Shown: piece by piece, positions 16,101-23,016 of the stretch | Layout: the number at the start of each line of letters is the position of its first letter | Position numbering within the stretch: position 1 is the first letter of the stretch | From: an uncultured Muribaculaceae bacterium | GTDB taxonomy: Bacteria; Bacteroidota; Bacteroidia; Bacteroidales; Muribaculaceae | DNA length: 23,999 bases | Reading direction: 5' to 3' | NCBI GenBank assembly: GCA_910583795.1 | Contig: CAJTZQ010000057.1 | Location: 1-23,999 of the forward strand | The notes under the pieces: model-generated | What the model saw: the letters and a program-made list of their open reading frames with translations, nothing else | Told to the model about the DNA's origin: nothing | The model's database searches: none | Made by a program: the position numbers and the translations under genes

Positions 16101-17629
16101 TAGAGACATTGAGAAGTGGTCGTCACATCATTGGAAAACTCTCCCACTTGATAAACTTTCCCCTGATATGTATATTCATATGCCACTGCAAGAACCTCAT
16201 CTGAATTCAATCTTGATTTCAAAGAGATATAACCGAGTGAAGGATTCAAAGCATATTCTGAAGAGTTCAACAGACGGGCACTCTCCACTTTTTCAAAATC
16301 TTTTCCTCCCGTGATTCCGTATGCCTGCAACGGAGACAACGCCTGTGTCACCTCATTGATATTTCTTGCTTCAGGATATTCGTTCTTTAGAATATCAAGC
16401 ATATTGTTTGAACGGTTGGAAGGTAGAGCATCGGATGTATTCGGATGCCAGAAATCATTTGCAAGACGCGAATTTTCACCGAGATCCATAAATCCCACTA
16501 TATTGCGCGCCTCTTCATACCGTCCGCCCTTGTTTGTCACCCAAACTTCTATTCTGGTTATATTTATTCCGGATGTGACGTGCGGTAAAGATGCTGCAAA
16601 CCTGTCATAATTATCATAAAAATACTGGGCAAGAAAAAAATGCCGGTTTGCATCATAATTGTCTGCCTTAATAGAGAAAGAAGTGGTCTGGACTCCACCT
16701 TGAGTACTGACCGATTTTGACTCGCTGTTCTGCTGGCTGATCAGTCCTGTAAGTGTAAGTTTCCCGAATTGCAGTTTAGTTTTAATGCCAAACAATGAGG
16801 TACCTCCCTTTATCAGACTTGAGCCCGTGGTCATGCTCACATTTCCCGCCTCTATACTTTTGATGATTTCATCTTCCTTCCCTTCATAATTAAGCTTCAA
16901 ATTCCGCGAATCAAAATCAAATGTGGCATCGGTGTTGTATCCCATGTTAAATTTCAATTTGTCTCCAACCGAAGCTGATACCGTTGCCTGAATCTTTTGG
17001 TCAAAATTAAAAAAAGTTCTTCTTCTTGATCGCAATGAAAGCGCAGGATTTTCAGTCTTGTTACTTTTAATCCCCATAGACAGCTGCACAGATCCCTGTG
17101 TAGACAGACGTACACCTCCGGGTCCGAAAATTTTTTCAAGCGGACCGAGCGCAAAATTCATATCAAAAAGATTGAATCCCTTTTTTTCTTTATTTTGGAA
17201 AATATCCGTATTCTGCTGCCTGAAAAAATCAAACATTTCCCGGCGAGTCGCAAACTTATTATATTGCTCAGAATTCATAAGGTACGGAGTCACAATTTCT
17301 TTATCTCCGATAGTAGTTCTGAACACATACATCCCGATTTCCGGATCATATTCCACAACTGTCTTGACATTTTTTGGATCGGAGAGATCCGCCACATACT
17401 CTTTACCAAAATAATCTTCGTAAGAAGTAGGCAAAGTAGGCTTGACAGGCGACGGAAGCACCACACTGTCAGAAATTTGCGAACCAGATGAATTTCCAGA
17501 CACGGGAGGGGGTGGAGGAATTACCGTTGTCCGATACTGCCCTGTCGACAATACAGATGCCGTCAGTATCACAAATAATACTGATAAAAGCAGCAAAATA
17601 TTTCTAACAACAGTTTTCCTGACAATCAT
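10160..17629 (-). CDS. sprA: type 9 secretion system outer-membrane translocon SprA (Sov)
   Basis: A 2489-residue outer-membrane protein. In the family it forms the giant single-chain 36-strand beta barrel through which T9SS cargo crosses the outer membrane (SprA in Flavobacterium, Sov in Porphyromonas, of similar size). Evidence: a signal peptide with hydrophobic core ILLLLSVLFVILTASVLS; a proline-rich IPPPPPV linker after it; the family signature SSYIDDFESTQIGIDMRNP near residues 828-846; the conserved PVNYVLPPDVSRI near 1320; and many amphipathic aromatic-rich strands to the C-terminal INLSLAR. The frame is uninterrupted, so the gene appears intact. The ATG lies only 2 bp after the ruvA stop, so translation is probably coupled and it shares the ruvA promoter. 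ruvA-sprA adjacency is common in Bacteroidetes. No other T9SS gene or cargo lies in this window. Confidence 0.97.
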   Translation of the reverse strand: MIVRKTVVRNILLLLSVLFVILTASVLSTGQYRTTVIPPPPPVSGNSSGSQISDSVVLPSPVKPTLPTSYEDYFGKEYVADLSDPKNVKTVVEYDPEIGMYVFRTTIGDKEIVTPYLMNSEQYNKFATRREMFDFFRQQNTDIFQNKEKKGFNLFDMNFALGPLEKIFGPGGVRLSTQGSVQLSMGIKSNKTENPALSLRSRRRTFFNFDQKIQATVSASVGDKLKFNMGYNTDATFDFDSRNLKLNYEGKEDEIIKSIEAGNVSMTTGSSLIKGGTSLFGIKTKLQFGKLTLTGLISQQNSESKSVSTQGGVQTTSFSIKADNYDANRHFFLAQYFYDNYDRFAASLPHVTSGINITRIEVWVTNKGGRYEEARNIVGFMDLGENSRLANDFWHPNTSDALPSNRSNNMLDILKNEYPEARNINEVTQALSPLQAYGITGGKDFEKVESARLLNSSEYALNPSLGYISLKSRLNSDEVLAVAYEYTYQGKVYQVGEFSNDVTTTSQCLYLKMLRGTTISPSLPMWKLMMKNVYSLGAYQLQKKNFKLNIKYLSDTIGTEINYIPVSTVSNVPILQLMNLDRLDSNQESNPDGFFDYIEGYTVQPTAGNVVFPVAEPFGANLERKIGNRDLAAPYIYKELYDSTMVVASQFGDKNKYILVGEYQASSGAQIRLNAMNVPRGSVVVTAGGVVLTENSDYTVDYNNGIVTIINQGIIDSGTNVSVSLENMELYSMQRKTLLGLDAQYRFNKDLTIGGTFLHFSEKALTEKVNIGDEIVNNTMLGVNLSYNKEFMWLTNLLNKVPTINAVAPSSFHLNAEFAQLLPAKQKTGSTKGSSYIDDFESTQIGIDMRNPYSWTLASTPYDGGADALFPEAALSDNVDYGKNRALLAWNYIDRMWTQKNSSMLPGYLRNDLKQLSNPYVREVTVDEIYPGRDVIYGESNYVQTLNLSFYPKERGPYNLDSDNIDSNGELLFPEKRWGGIMRKMDNTNFESSNVEYLQFWLLDPFLDPENPNTDGGDLYFNFGEISEDVLKDGMKSYENGVPIDGDDRFMTSTNWGRVSSQNSLTYAFENAENARLLQDVGLDGLPNDDEYTFSSYSRYLDGLRSKLSASTLAEMAEVPFSPLNDPAGDNYHFYRSPYYDEKHTSILDRYKHYNGVEGNSLSPDQSDNPFYQSSRSVPDVEDINQDNTLNEYERYFQYKVSIRPEDLEVGKNYIADRREKVVNTRIGPATTVWYLFKIPLSQPDKIVGGINDFSTIRFARIFMTGFREVTHLRFASLELVRGEWRDYKFNLNSRNDAPAEGELDMSIVNIEENSGRQPVNYVLPPDVSRIQDPGQSQATQLNEQSLQMKVTGLQPGDARGAYKNTQLDLRIYRRMQMWVHAEAFIDDITDLKDGDLSLFIRLGSDVKNNYYEYEIPLKLTPQGKYNNYLSSDRSIVWPLSNFLDVPLDVFTSLKTARNHDKSANIEGVNFNTLYSMRAPDNDHNTVSVLGNPSLSDVRMMLIGIRNKSNSVKDGTVWVNELRVTDFNESGGWAANVNANLTLSDLGMMNFAMHKETAGFGGVDQGLSSRRLDDYDQYSFAIQGDVGKVVPSAAKLSAPVYYSKSKERITPKYNPLDQDILLKDAVDAAVTRHEKDSIKSFAVTQKTVESFSLSNFKFNVQSKNPMPWDPANFQLSFSFNKQKNIDPNTEYQNTYDYRGSFQYSYSPYVKPLKPFSFIKGNSKTAKFFKDWGINWMFNNLTFFTNMTRYYYEEQTRSEVDVDFQLPVQVSKNFFWDRQLNLTWNLLQSLSLSFASNTTARIEETIGAVNKRLFPDKYRDWRDTVWSSIKGLGTPWNYNQTFTGTYRAPFNKIPVLDYLTGSVSYSSTYRWDKGATVDEVNMGNTIQNLSVWNADARLNFETLYNKSKYLQAINRRFGKSSTRNSGGRRTDAGTSRSNIRKFVRAIILSPDTSTIVRHNLKTKKLKINATEAGKPFRLDTKVIDDNSVEILTRGDHNIKISIRENRKEPKNSFAKDLAEYALRFAMMPRSLSFRWRGSHSLNLPQFSPNIGDVFGQSNKYGPMSPGLDFAFGFYDDSYVKKALDRGWLLTSPEMISPAVWNQGKEFNFELTLEPVKGLKILLTSNLTDNRTRQIQFMFQGMPTTHSGSYVRTHVALASALRSSKAENGYASEAFSKFLEYIPIVADRVEAAYSGSTYPDAGFLEGSPLAGTVYNPVVGSVSPTSADVLIPAFIAAYSGYDPQKVTLQHFPGLEAMRPNWRVTYDGFLQLGNMSKIFKSFTINHAYQCTYSVGSYSSYMNWVGINGGSMGFAYDELTQQPIPSSPYNISSVSITEKFAPLIGVNMTFKNDITVNAEYRDARTLNLNSSAGQVVETYSRQLSIGGGWKVADFSRFIKIGSKQGGASNDLSVNLDIAYSNNMSLIRRIETAYTQATHGTSTFSINFMASYQLSRKVTLSAFFDHQVNTPLVSNSAYPTTNSNYGIAINLSLAR

Positions 17630-17631
17630 TT

Positions 17632-18222
17632 TCAGAGCATCTTGAGCGCAAGTTTTATTGCCTTCTCAGTGCTCAGGGTAGGATCAGTAGCAAAAATTTT
17701 CTTAAGCGCCTTCTGACTTTGTTGTGCCGAGAAGCCCAACATAACAAGCGCCGCAATTGAATCCTCATATACTTCTCCAGCTGCCGGAACACTGTCATTA
17801 AACTCTATGCCACTACCTTTTATTTTATCTTTAAGATCCACAATAATACGTTGTGCCGTCTTTCCTCCTATACCCTTCACCGTCTTAAGCGCGGCATCAT
17901 TACCTGCAGATATAGCACTCTCCAGCTGATCAGCAGTGAGAGATGAAAGTATCAGCCTTGCAGTGTTAGGACCCACTCCACTGACTCCTATGAGCAATCT
18001 GAAAAGTTCTCTACATCTTTTTGTCAAAAAACCATATAAAAGATGTGCATCTTCACGAATCGATTCATGCACATATAGTTTCACCTTATCTTTCCCCAAG
18101 CTCCCGTTAAGCTCGGCATAATCCATAAGCGTTATGTTGATGTCATAGCCCACTCCGCAGGTATCTATTATTGCTGCCGTGGGTTGAAGTTCGGCAAGCG
18201 AACCGCTAATATAGTCTATCAT
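17632..18222 (-). CDS. ruvA: Holliday junction DNA helicase subunit RuvA
   Basis: 196 residues, the usual length. RuvA tetramers bind four-way junctions and recruit the RuvB motor for branch migration in recombination repair. Domain I (about 1-65) is the OB fold starting MIDYISGSLAEL. Domain II has two helix-hairpin-helix motifs, IGVSGVGPNTARLIL and VKGIGGKTAQRIIVDL. Domain III at the C terminus (ALVMLGFSAQQSQKALKKI) is the RuvB-binding three-helix part. It is the first gene of a two-gene unit with sprA and has a consensus promoter about 30 bp upstream of the ATG, back to back with the recR promoter. Confidence 0.97.
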   Translation of the reverse strand: MIDYISGSLAELQPTAAIIDTCGVGYDINITLMDYAELNGSLGKDKVKLYVHESIREDAHLLYGFLTKRCRELFRLLIGVSGVGPNTARLILSSLTADQLESAISAGNDAALKTVKGIGGKTAQRIIVDLKDKIKGSGIEFNDSVPAAGEVYEDSIAALVMLGFSAQQSQKALKKIFATDPTLSTEKAIKLALKML

Positions 18223-18248
18223 TACATTCGTATTGTTGTTTCAACCTA

Positions 18249-18279
18249 CAAAACTAATAAAATCCATTCGCTTTTACAA
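18249..18279 (-). promoter_or_regulatory. promoter of ruvA-sprA
   Basis: On the minus strand: TTG (plus positions 18277-18279), 20-bp spacer, TAGTTTTG (18249-18256). It matches the Bacteroidetes -33/-7 consensus and gives a short leader of about 20 nt. Confidence 0.6.
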
Positions 18280-18307
18280 CTCATTGACCAAAATCTTCAT
18301 ATAGCGA

Positions 18308-18337
18308 TTGCCACATAAAAATGATTTTGTAATTTTG
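18308..18337 (+). promoter_or_regulatory. promoter of recR, placed for a leaderless mRNA
   Basis: TTG at 18308-18310, 19-bp spacer, TAATTTTG at 18330-18337. The recR ATG starts at 18342, 4 bp after the -7 box, so the expected transcription start falls at or within the start codon. Confidence 0.55.
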
Positions 18338-18341
18338 TAGT

Positions 18342-18968
18342 ATGATTCAATCATTCAATTCATCTTTGCTTGAGAATGCCGTGTCGGAATTGTCAAAACT
18401 TCCCGGCATTGGCAGAAAGACCGCACTCAGGCTCGCACTGCATCTTTTGAGGAGAGATGAGTCGGAAGCTGTGGCTCTTGGGGAATCCATAATCTCCATG
18501 CGCCGGAACATTTGCTACTGTTCCCGTTGCCACAACATCAGCGAACAGGAAGTCTGTCCCATATGTAATGATTCCCGACGTGATTCCTCTATTGTTTGCG
18601 TTGTTGAAAATGTGAAAGACGTGATTACAATCGAGTCTACTCATCAGCACTCAGGTCTGTATCACGTGCTCGGAGGAGTAATCTCCCCTCTTGATGGCGT
18701 CAGCCCGGCAGATCTTGAAATCGAGAGTCTCATAAAGAGAGTCAGCGATGAAAATTTAAAGGAAGTGATTCTCGCCCTGAGTCCCACCATAGAAGGAGAC
18801 ACCACCAATTTCTACATTTATCGGAAATTGGCTGATCTTCCGGTCCGGGTGACAATGCTTGCAAGAGGATTAAGCATAGGTAATGAACTTGAATACACCG
18901 ATGAACTCACGCTCGGGAAATCCATACAAAACCGAGTGCTGTTCTCATCCACATTCCCAAAACAATGA
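18342..18968 (+). CDS. recR: recombination mediator RecR
   Basis: 208 residues. RecR acts with RecF and/or RecO to load RecA on SSB-coated gaps. An N-terminal helix-hairpin-helix is seen (LSKLPGIGRKTALRLALHLL, 17-36). The C4 zinc finger uses C60, C63, C72 and C75 (CSRCHNISEQEVCPIC). The Toprim domain starts SSIVCVVEN at 82-90. The C-terminal region carries the family motif TMLARGLSIGNELEYTDELT. Complete and of normal length. Monocistronic by appearance: its promoter abuts the ATG and a palindromic hairpin begins 5 bp after the stop. Divergent from ruvA, so two recombination genes share one intergenic control region. Confidence 0.97.
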   Translation: MIQSFNSSLLENAVSELSKLPGIGRKTALRLALHLLRRDESEAVALGESIISMRRNICYCSRCHNISEQEVCPICNDSRRDSSIVCVVENVKDVITIESTHQHSGLYHVLGGVISPLDGVSPADLEIESLIKRVSDENLKEVILALSPTIEGDTTNFYIYRKLADLPVRVTMLARGLSIGNELEYTDELTLGKSIQNRVLFSSTFPKQ

Positions 18969-18973
18969 AGGAT

Positions 18974-18997
18974 TCAGCTTTTGCGAGCAAAAGTTGA
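18974..18997. repeat. palindromic repeat (CAACTTTTGC family) after recR
   Basis: TCAGCTTTTGC-GA-GCAAAAGTTGA, an 11-bp stem with one G-U pair. Same family and same right flank as 10037-10060. Confidence 0.72.
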
Positions 18998-19081
18998 GGA
19001 TTGTAAAAGCGGTATTAGAAATTAAAATAAACTCCGCTCTTTTAATCCATCCGAACTATAAACCTCAAATAATAAACAGCA

Positions 19082-19603
19082 ATGCTACACTCTAACAGAC
19101 TCCACTTGCGCGCTCTCGAGCCCGGAGACGCCGATTTCATGTATGAAGTGGAAAATGATGCTGAGGCTTGGCGCTATAGCGACACAGTAGCTCCTCTTTC
19201 GCGACGTATTTTAAGGGAATATGCCCTTAATTATGACGCTGATCCGTTTTCTGCCGGTCAGCTTCGTCTTATCATCACTGAAGAAGGGAATAACACCCCC
19301 GTTGGAATTGTCGATCTGTATGAAGTGTCGCAAAGACATCTCCGCGCATTTATAGGAATATATATATGCAAAGATTTCCGAGGGAAAGGATATGCGGAAG
19401 AAGCTCTCAAACTAATTGAAGAGTATGCACACAACACCCTGCATCTCCACCAGCTTGGAGCCAAAATTGAAGAAAACCATACCCGTGCGGTCAAAAGATT
19501 TTCAGAACTTGGTTTTAAATGCAGCGGCAAACTTGAGGATTGGCTCAGTGCTCCCAACGGACAATACTCCAACATGTTGATATATACTAAGGCTCTTAGT
19601 TAA
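19082..19603 (+). CDS. GNAT family N-acetyltransferase (RimJ/RimL- or SpeG-like)
   Basis: 173 residues with the full GNAT fold. N-terminal LHSNRLHLRALEPGDADFM is the beta1-alpha1 entry of RimL/SpeG-type enzymes; the acetyl-CoA loop FRGKGYA is at 99-105 (R/QxxGxG/A), after strand AFIGIYI; LGAKIEENHTRAVKRFSELGF is the typical late strand-helix with asparagine. It transfers acetyl from acetyl-CoA to an amine, which could be a polyamine, a protein N terminus or a small molecule; the sequence does not decide. Cytoplasmic. Start ATG preceded by an AT-rich spacer with no consensus promoter seen. The stop codon TAA is part of a 19-mer identical to the end of the MITE-like element at 8234-8400. Confidence 0.85.
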   Translation: MLHSNRLHLRALEPGDADFMYEVENDAEAWRYSDTVAPLSRRILREYALNYDADPFSAGQLRLIITEEGNNTPVGIVDLYEVSQRHLRAFIGIYICKDFRGKGYAEEALKLIEEYAHNTLHLHQLGAKIEENHTRAVKRFSELGFKCSGKLEDWLSAPNGQYSNMLIYTKALS

Positions 19604-19618
19604 GAAACTGTTTAAAAT
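19600..19618. repeat. solo terminus of the MITE-like element
   Basis: TTAAGAAACTGTTTAAAAT is identical to the inverted right end of 8234-8400. No second arm follows before the convergent YqgE gene ends at 19629. It overlaps the GNAT stop codon. Confidence 0.6.
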
Positions 19619-19628
19619 CGGTAAATAA

Positions 19629-20225
19629 TCAATTAAAGGAAGGATCTTGGGGAACCACAAGCCAACTGCGATAAGATTCCCCAAGTTTCTCAACCTCTCG
19701 CCGCCAATAGTCGTTTTCAGAACCCTCCAAAAGATTCTCTCCTTGCGTAGGAGTTCTGACAGCCCATGAATGCCCGGCGATTTCCGATTTCAACTGTCCG
19801 TTTGACCAACCGCTATAGCCCAGAAAAAATCGAAGACGGTTTTCTATCTCTCCCCCCATTTCGATATATTCGAGTATTTTTTCGACATCGCCACCTACAT
19901 ATATGCCAGGTACGATCTCAATCGCATCAGGTATGATATCACCAAGAGTATGAAGTAGAAATAATCTTTCAAGATCTACCGGGCCGCCACAATATACGGG
20001 TACAGTCTTCCCTGTTTCCCAGTCCGGCATAAGATCCTTGAGAGTGAGTCTGGTGGTTTTGTTGAGCGTAAGTCCAAGATGCCCTCTATCTTCATCAACA
20101 TCCAAAATCATTACAACTGAACGACGGAAATACACCTCTTCCATCATGGGGTCAGCGATCAAAAGGCTGCCACGCTGAGGTGTGACTTTTGTTGAATTAT
20201 TATATAACAGATTGTGAAGATTCAT
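19629..20225 (-). CDS. yqgE: YqgE/AlgH family protein (DUF179)
   Basis: 198 residues, close to the ~187-200 of the family. The hallmark GSLLIADP is at 19-26, followed by the YFRRSVVMIL strand, HLGLTLNKTT and YCGGPVDLERLFLLHT, all family signatures. AlgH/YqgE proteins are small cytoplasmic alpha-beta proteins of uncertain biochemical role; the name AlgH comes from an alginate regulation phenotype in Pseudomonas that does not transfer here. Start ATG at 20225 is chosen because it leaves a normal lead before the GSLLIADP motif. Divergent from aspartate kinase with about 98 bp between. Convergent with the GNAT gene. Confidence 0.93.
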   Translation of the reverse strand: MNLHNLLYNNSTKVTPQRGSLLIADPMMEEVYFRRSVVMILDVDEDRGHLGLTLNKTTRLTLKDLMPDWETGKTVPVYCGGPVDLERLFLLHTLGDIIPDAIEIVPGIYVGGDVEKILEYIEMGGEIENRLRFFLGYSGWSNGQLKSEIAGHSWAVRTPTQGENLLEGSENDYWRREVEKLGESYRSWLVVPQDPSFN

Positions 20226-20287
20226 CGGTTGAAACGTTTATATTATACGTCGGGATATCTGTTTTTACGTATTATCCGCTCAGACTA

Positions 20288-20295
20288 TATCTTTA
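20288..20295 (+). promoter_or_regulatory. possible -7 box for aspartate kinase
   Basis: TATCTTTA differs from TAnnTTTG at the last base; a T-run at 20262-20266 lies about 21 bp upstream. Weak. Confidence 0.3.
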
Positions 20296-20323
20296 CAACA
20301 ATTCGAGCACGAATTTTATTATA

Positions 20324-21685
20324 ATGAAAGTACTGAAATTTGGAGGCACCTCCGTCGGCTCGATTGAGAGCCTTAAAAATGTAAAATCAATCGTAGAGTC
20401 AATCAATGGTCCTGCGGTAGTGATTGTGTCTGCTCTCGGAGGGTTGACCGATCGTTTGATCGCCACTGCCAAGACGGCAGCAGCCAACGACCTGACATAT
20501 CTTGAAGAAGTTGAGGCAATGACCGAACGACACCTCAATATAATCGATAATGTCATCGACGAATGCAATCGCCGGGATGTTAAAGATACTGTCCTTTCAC
20601 TTCTTTCTAATTTAAAGAGGATGTATGACGGAGTCTATCTAATCAGACATCTTCCACAAATGACACTCGATATAATCGTAAGCTATGGAGAGCGCATGTC
20701 GTCTGTAATAGTGGCGGCGATGATAAAAGGAGGCAGCCGTCACGACTCGCTGAAATTTGTAAAAACAGAAAAATGGTATGATAAAAACATTGCCGACCAA
20801 AAGCTGACGACACATCTAATTAAGGAAGAATTTTCAAAACCTTTTGACAAAGCTATAGTGCCCGGATTTATCTCTACAGACTGTAAGACGGGAGACATCA
20901 CAAATCTCGGCAGAGGCGGAAGCGATTTTACAGCGGCTCTCGTTGCGGCTGCTCTTGACGCTGAAATTTTGGAAATATGGACTGATGTCGATGGCTTTCT
21001 GTCTGCAGATCCCCGCATCGTGTCAGATGCGATACTTGTGCCGCACATGACTTTCATTGAGAGCATGGAATTGTGTTCGTTCGGGGCAAAAGTCATTTAT
21101 CCTCCCACGATTTATCCGGTTTTCCACAAAAACATACCTATAAGAATTTTAAATACATTCAATCCGTCGGCAAAAGGAACACTGATCACAGATTCCTCTT
21201 GTGAGGGAGATCTTAATGTAAAGGGGATATCAGCAATTCGTGACACCACCCTCTTCCATCTTGGAGGGAACATATCAGGGAAACTTAAAAACACAGTTTC
21301 CAGAACTTTTAATGCCCTTGCAAAAAAAGGCGTGAAGGTTTTCAATGTCACCCGTAATGATGAAAAGTCAGGGATGTCTTTTGCAGTGGCAAAAGCTGAC
21401 GCCGACGTCACATATGATTTACTGTGTCGGGAATTTGCCCCTGAATTATCAAAAGGCTCATTATCGCTACCTGAAAGAATTGACAACGTTGCCACCATAG
21501 CGGTGGTGGGTGAAAATATGAAATACAATTCAAGACTTGGAGCAAGAATACGTCACACCCTTTCTCGCGATGGTATTAATGTGGAAGGACATTCCGAGGG
21601 CGCCTCAGACACAACTATGGCTTATGTGGTCGACAGTTCAAAGGTGGATGATGCTCTTCGACATATACATACCCTTGTGTTTTAA
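20324..21685 (+). CDS. lysC: aspartate kinase (monofunctional)
   Basis: 453 residues from the ATG at 20324. An upstream frame extension to 20189 is rejected because MKVLKFGGTSVG is the standard aspartokinase start. The enzyme phosphorylates L-aspartate in the first step toward lysine/diaminopimelate, threonine and methionine. Seen: KFGGTSVG (5-12); the aspartate/ATP-binding stretch LGRGGSDFTAAL; WTDVDGFLSADPRIV; and two C-terminal ACT domains (starting near VKGISAIRDT and ATIAVVGENM) that bind end-product effectors. No homoserine dehydrogenase domain follows, so it is not a ThrA fusion. Paralogues often exist in Bacteroidales; which end product inhibits this one is not decidable from sequence. 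The lysC name is by family. Confidence 0.93.
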   Translation: MKVLKFGGTSVGSIESLKNVKSIVESINGPAVVIVSALGGLTDRLIATAKTAAANDLTYLEEVEAMTERHLNIIDNVIDECNRRDVKDTVLSLLSNLKRMYDGVYLIRHLPQMTLDIIVSYGERMSSVIVAAMIKGGSRHDSLKFVKTEKWYDKNIADQKLTTHLIKEEFSKPFDKAIVPGFISTDCKTGDITNLGRGGSDFTAALVAAALDAEILEIWTDVDGFLSADPRIVSDAILVPHMTFIESMELCSFGAKVIYPPTIYPVFHKNIPIRILNTFNPSAKGTLITDSSCEGDLNVKGISAIRDTTLFHLGGNISGKLKNTVSRTFNALAKKGVKVFNVTRNDEKSGMSFAVAKADADVTYDLLCREFAPELSKGSLSLPERIDNVATIAVVGENMKYNSRLGARIRHTLSRDGINVEGHSEGASDTTMAYVVDSSKVDDALRHIHTLVF

Positions 21686-21691
21686 TCTGTC

Positions 21692-21722
21692 TTGCGAAAG
21701 TTGAATATATTTATTAATTTTG
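21692..21722 (+). promoter_or_regulatory. promoter of engB, placed for a leaderless mRNA
   Basis: TTG at 21692-21694, 20-bp spacer, TAATTTTG at 21715-21722. The ATG follows at 21728, so predicted transcription starts at about the start codon, as for recR. Confidence 0.5.
21694..21709. repeat. half-copy of the palindromic repeat at 5937
   Basis: GCGAAAGTTGAATATA is the exact reverse complement of 5937-5952. It fills most of the engB promoter spacer, and the other arm is absent. Confidence 0.6.
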
Positions 21723-21727
21723 CAATC

Positions 21728-22369
21728 ATGGAGATAAAAAATGCCAAATACGAGATAAGCAGTGCTAAAGTGGCTCAATGCCCCGACACCGATGTGCCGG
21801 AATACGCATTTATCGGAAGGTCGAATGTGGGCAAATCCTCCCTAATAAATATGCTGACACGCAGCAAGGGATTGGCAAAGACATCCCAGAAACCGGGGAA
21901 AACGCTTCTTATCAATCACTTTCGCATAAACGATGGAAGTTTCTATATAGTTGACCTTCCCGGATATGGATATGCAGCAAGGGGAAAATCCCAGCGCGAA
22001 GAGTTTAGGGCAATGATTGAATCCTATATTCTCGACCGGCATCAGATGACACTTCTTTTCGTTCTTATAGACATTCGTCATGAACCTCAAAAAATCGACA
22101 TCGAGTTTATAGACTGGCTTGGTGAGAATGGGGTGCCGTTTGCTATAGTGTTCACTAAGGCAGATAAACTTGGCACAAATGCAGGCGCTACAAAAGTGGA
22201 AGAGTACAAAAAAGAGTTATTGAAAAAATGGGAAGAGCTTCCACCCGTATTTGTCACTTCTTCAGAAAAAGGATTGGGACGCGATCAGATTCTTGAATAT
22301 ATTGAGAGTATTAACAAAGAAATCAGTAAATGTTCTTCTGAGGATACCGCAATCCCTATTAATAAATAA
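21728..22369 (+). CDS. engB: ribosome biogenesis GTPase EngB (YihA/YsxC)
   Basis: 213 residues from ATG 21728; a longer TTG-initiated frame from 21692 is rejected because MEIKNAKYEISSA matches the usual EngB start. EngB is an essential TRAFAC GTPase that helps assemble the 50S subunit. G1 GRSNVGKSS is at 30-38, a G2 threonine in KTSQKPGKT near 51-59, G3 DLPGYG at 76-81, G4 TKAD at 143-146, and the G5-like TSSEKGLGR near 182-190. Complete. GtrA follows after 39 bp on the same strand and may be co-transcribed. Confidence 0.97.
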   Translation: MEIKNAKYEISSAKVAQCPDTDVPEYAFIGRSNVGKSSLINMLTRSKGLAKTSQKPGKTLLINHFRINDGSFYIVDLPGYGYAARGKSQREEFRAMIESYILDRHQMTLLFVLIDIRHEPQKIDIEFIDWLGENGVPFAIVFTKADKLGTNAGATKVEEYKKELLKKWEELPPVFVTSSEKGLGRDQILEYIESINKEISKCSSEDTAIPINK

Positions 22370-22408
22370 TGGAATTCGATAGGACCGGAAAAAACTTGAC
22401 ATCTAAGA

Positions 22409-22918
22409 ATGAATTTAAAAAAACTCATAAACAGTAACAGCCGTTTTGCGGAAATCGTGCGTTTCGGGTTAGTCGGAGCTCTCGCTACCGTATTGCAATA
22501 TGGTTTTTATGTCATTTTCGTACATGCGGTGGGAGTGAAGGCTGTACCCTCCTCTATGATAAGTTATGCTCTGAGTTTCATTGTCAACTTTTTCCTGTCG
22601 AGCTATTTCACATTCCACACGCGTCCTAACGCCAAAAAGGGATTAGGATTCACATTAAGTCACCTGTTCAACATGGGCTTGCAGACCGGGTTGGTAGCTA
22701 TTTTCCAACAAATAGTCGGTAAAACGCTTGCGTTGCTTCCTGCTATGGCAATTTGTATCCCGGTCAACTATATTCTTGTCAGGTTTGCCTTCACCAGTAA
22801 AATCTTCGGAGGGAAAGGGAATGCAAAAGACATTAAAAGCGCAAACCCGATTCCACATGTCAATACCAATCAATCTTCGGAAACTCTTCTTCAGAAAGAT
22901 GAGGCGTTATTAAAATGA
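22409..22918 (+). CDS. GtrA-like membrane protein
   Basis: 169 residues with four predicted membrane segments (about 17-38, 44-64, 78-100 and 103-125). The family start is clear: FAEIVRFGLVGALATVLQYG, followed by ISYALSFIVNFFLSSYFTF and a last helix ending NYILVRFAFTSK. GtrA family proteins are thought to move polyprenyl-phosphate-linked sugars across the inner membrane for surface glycan decoration, often beside a glycosyltransferase. None is adjacent here, so the linked glycan pathway is unknown. The C-terminal ~40 residues are polar and low in conservation. Starts 39 bp after engB and probably shares its transcript. Confidence 0.9.
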   Translation: MNLKKLINSNSRFAEIVRFGLVGALATVLQYGFYVIFVHAVGVKAVPSSMISYALSFIVNFFLSSYFTFHTRPNAKKGLGFTLSHLFNMGLQTGLVAIFQQIVGKTLALLPAMAICIPVNYILVRFAFTSKIFGGKGNAKDIKSANPIPHVNTNQSSETLLQKDEALLK

Positions 22919-23016
22919 TTTATACCAACAGCCTGACATAAATCTTTTACCATCCTTTCTAAGGGAGTAATAACGGGAGTTTCCTGGCATAAGCACACAA
23001 CTAAAATCTAAACAAT

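Noticed and set aside
20189..20323. N-terminal extension of aspartate kinase
   Set aside because: It would overlap the divergent yqgE start and precede the canonical MKVLKFGGTSVG beginning.
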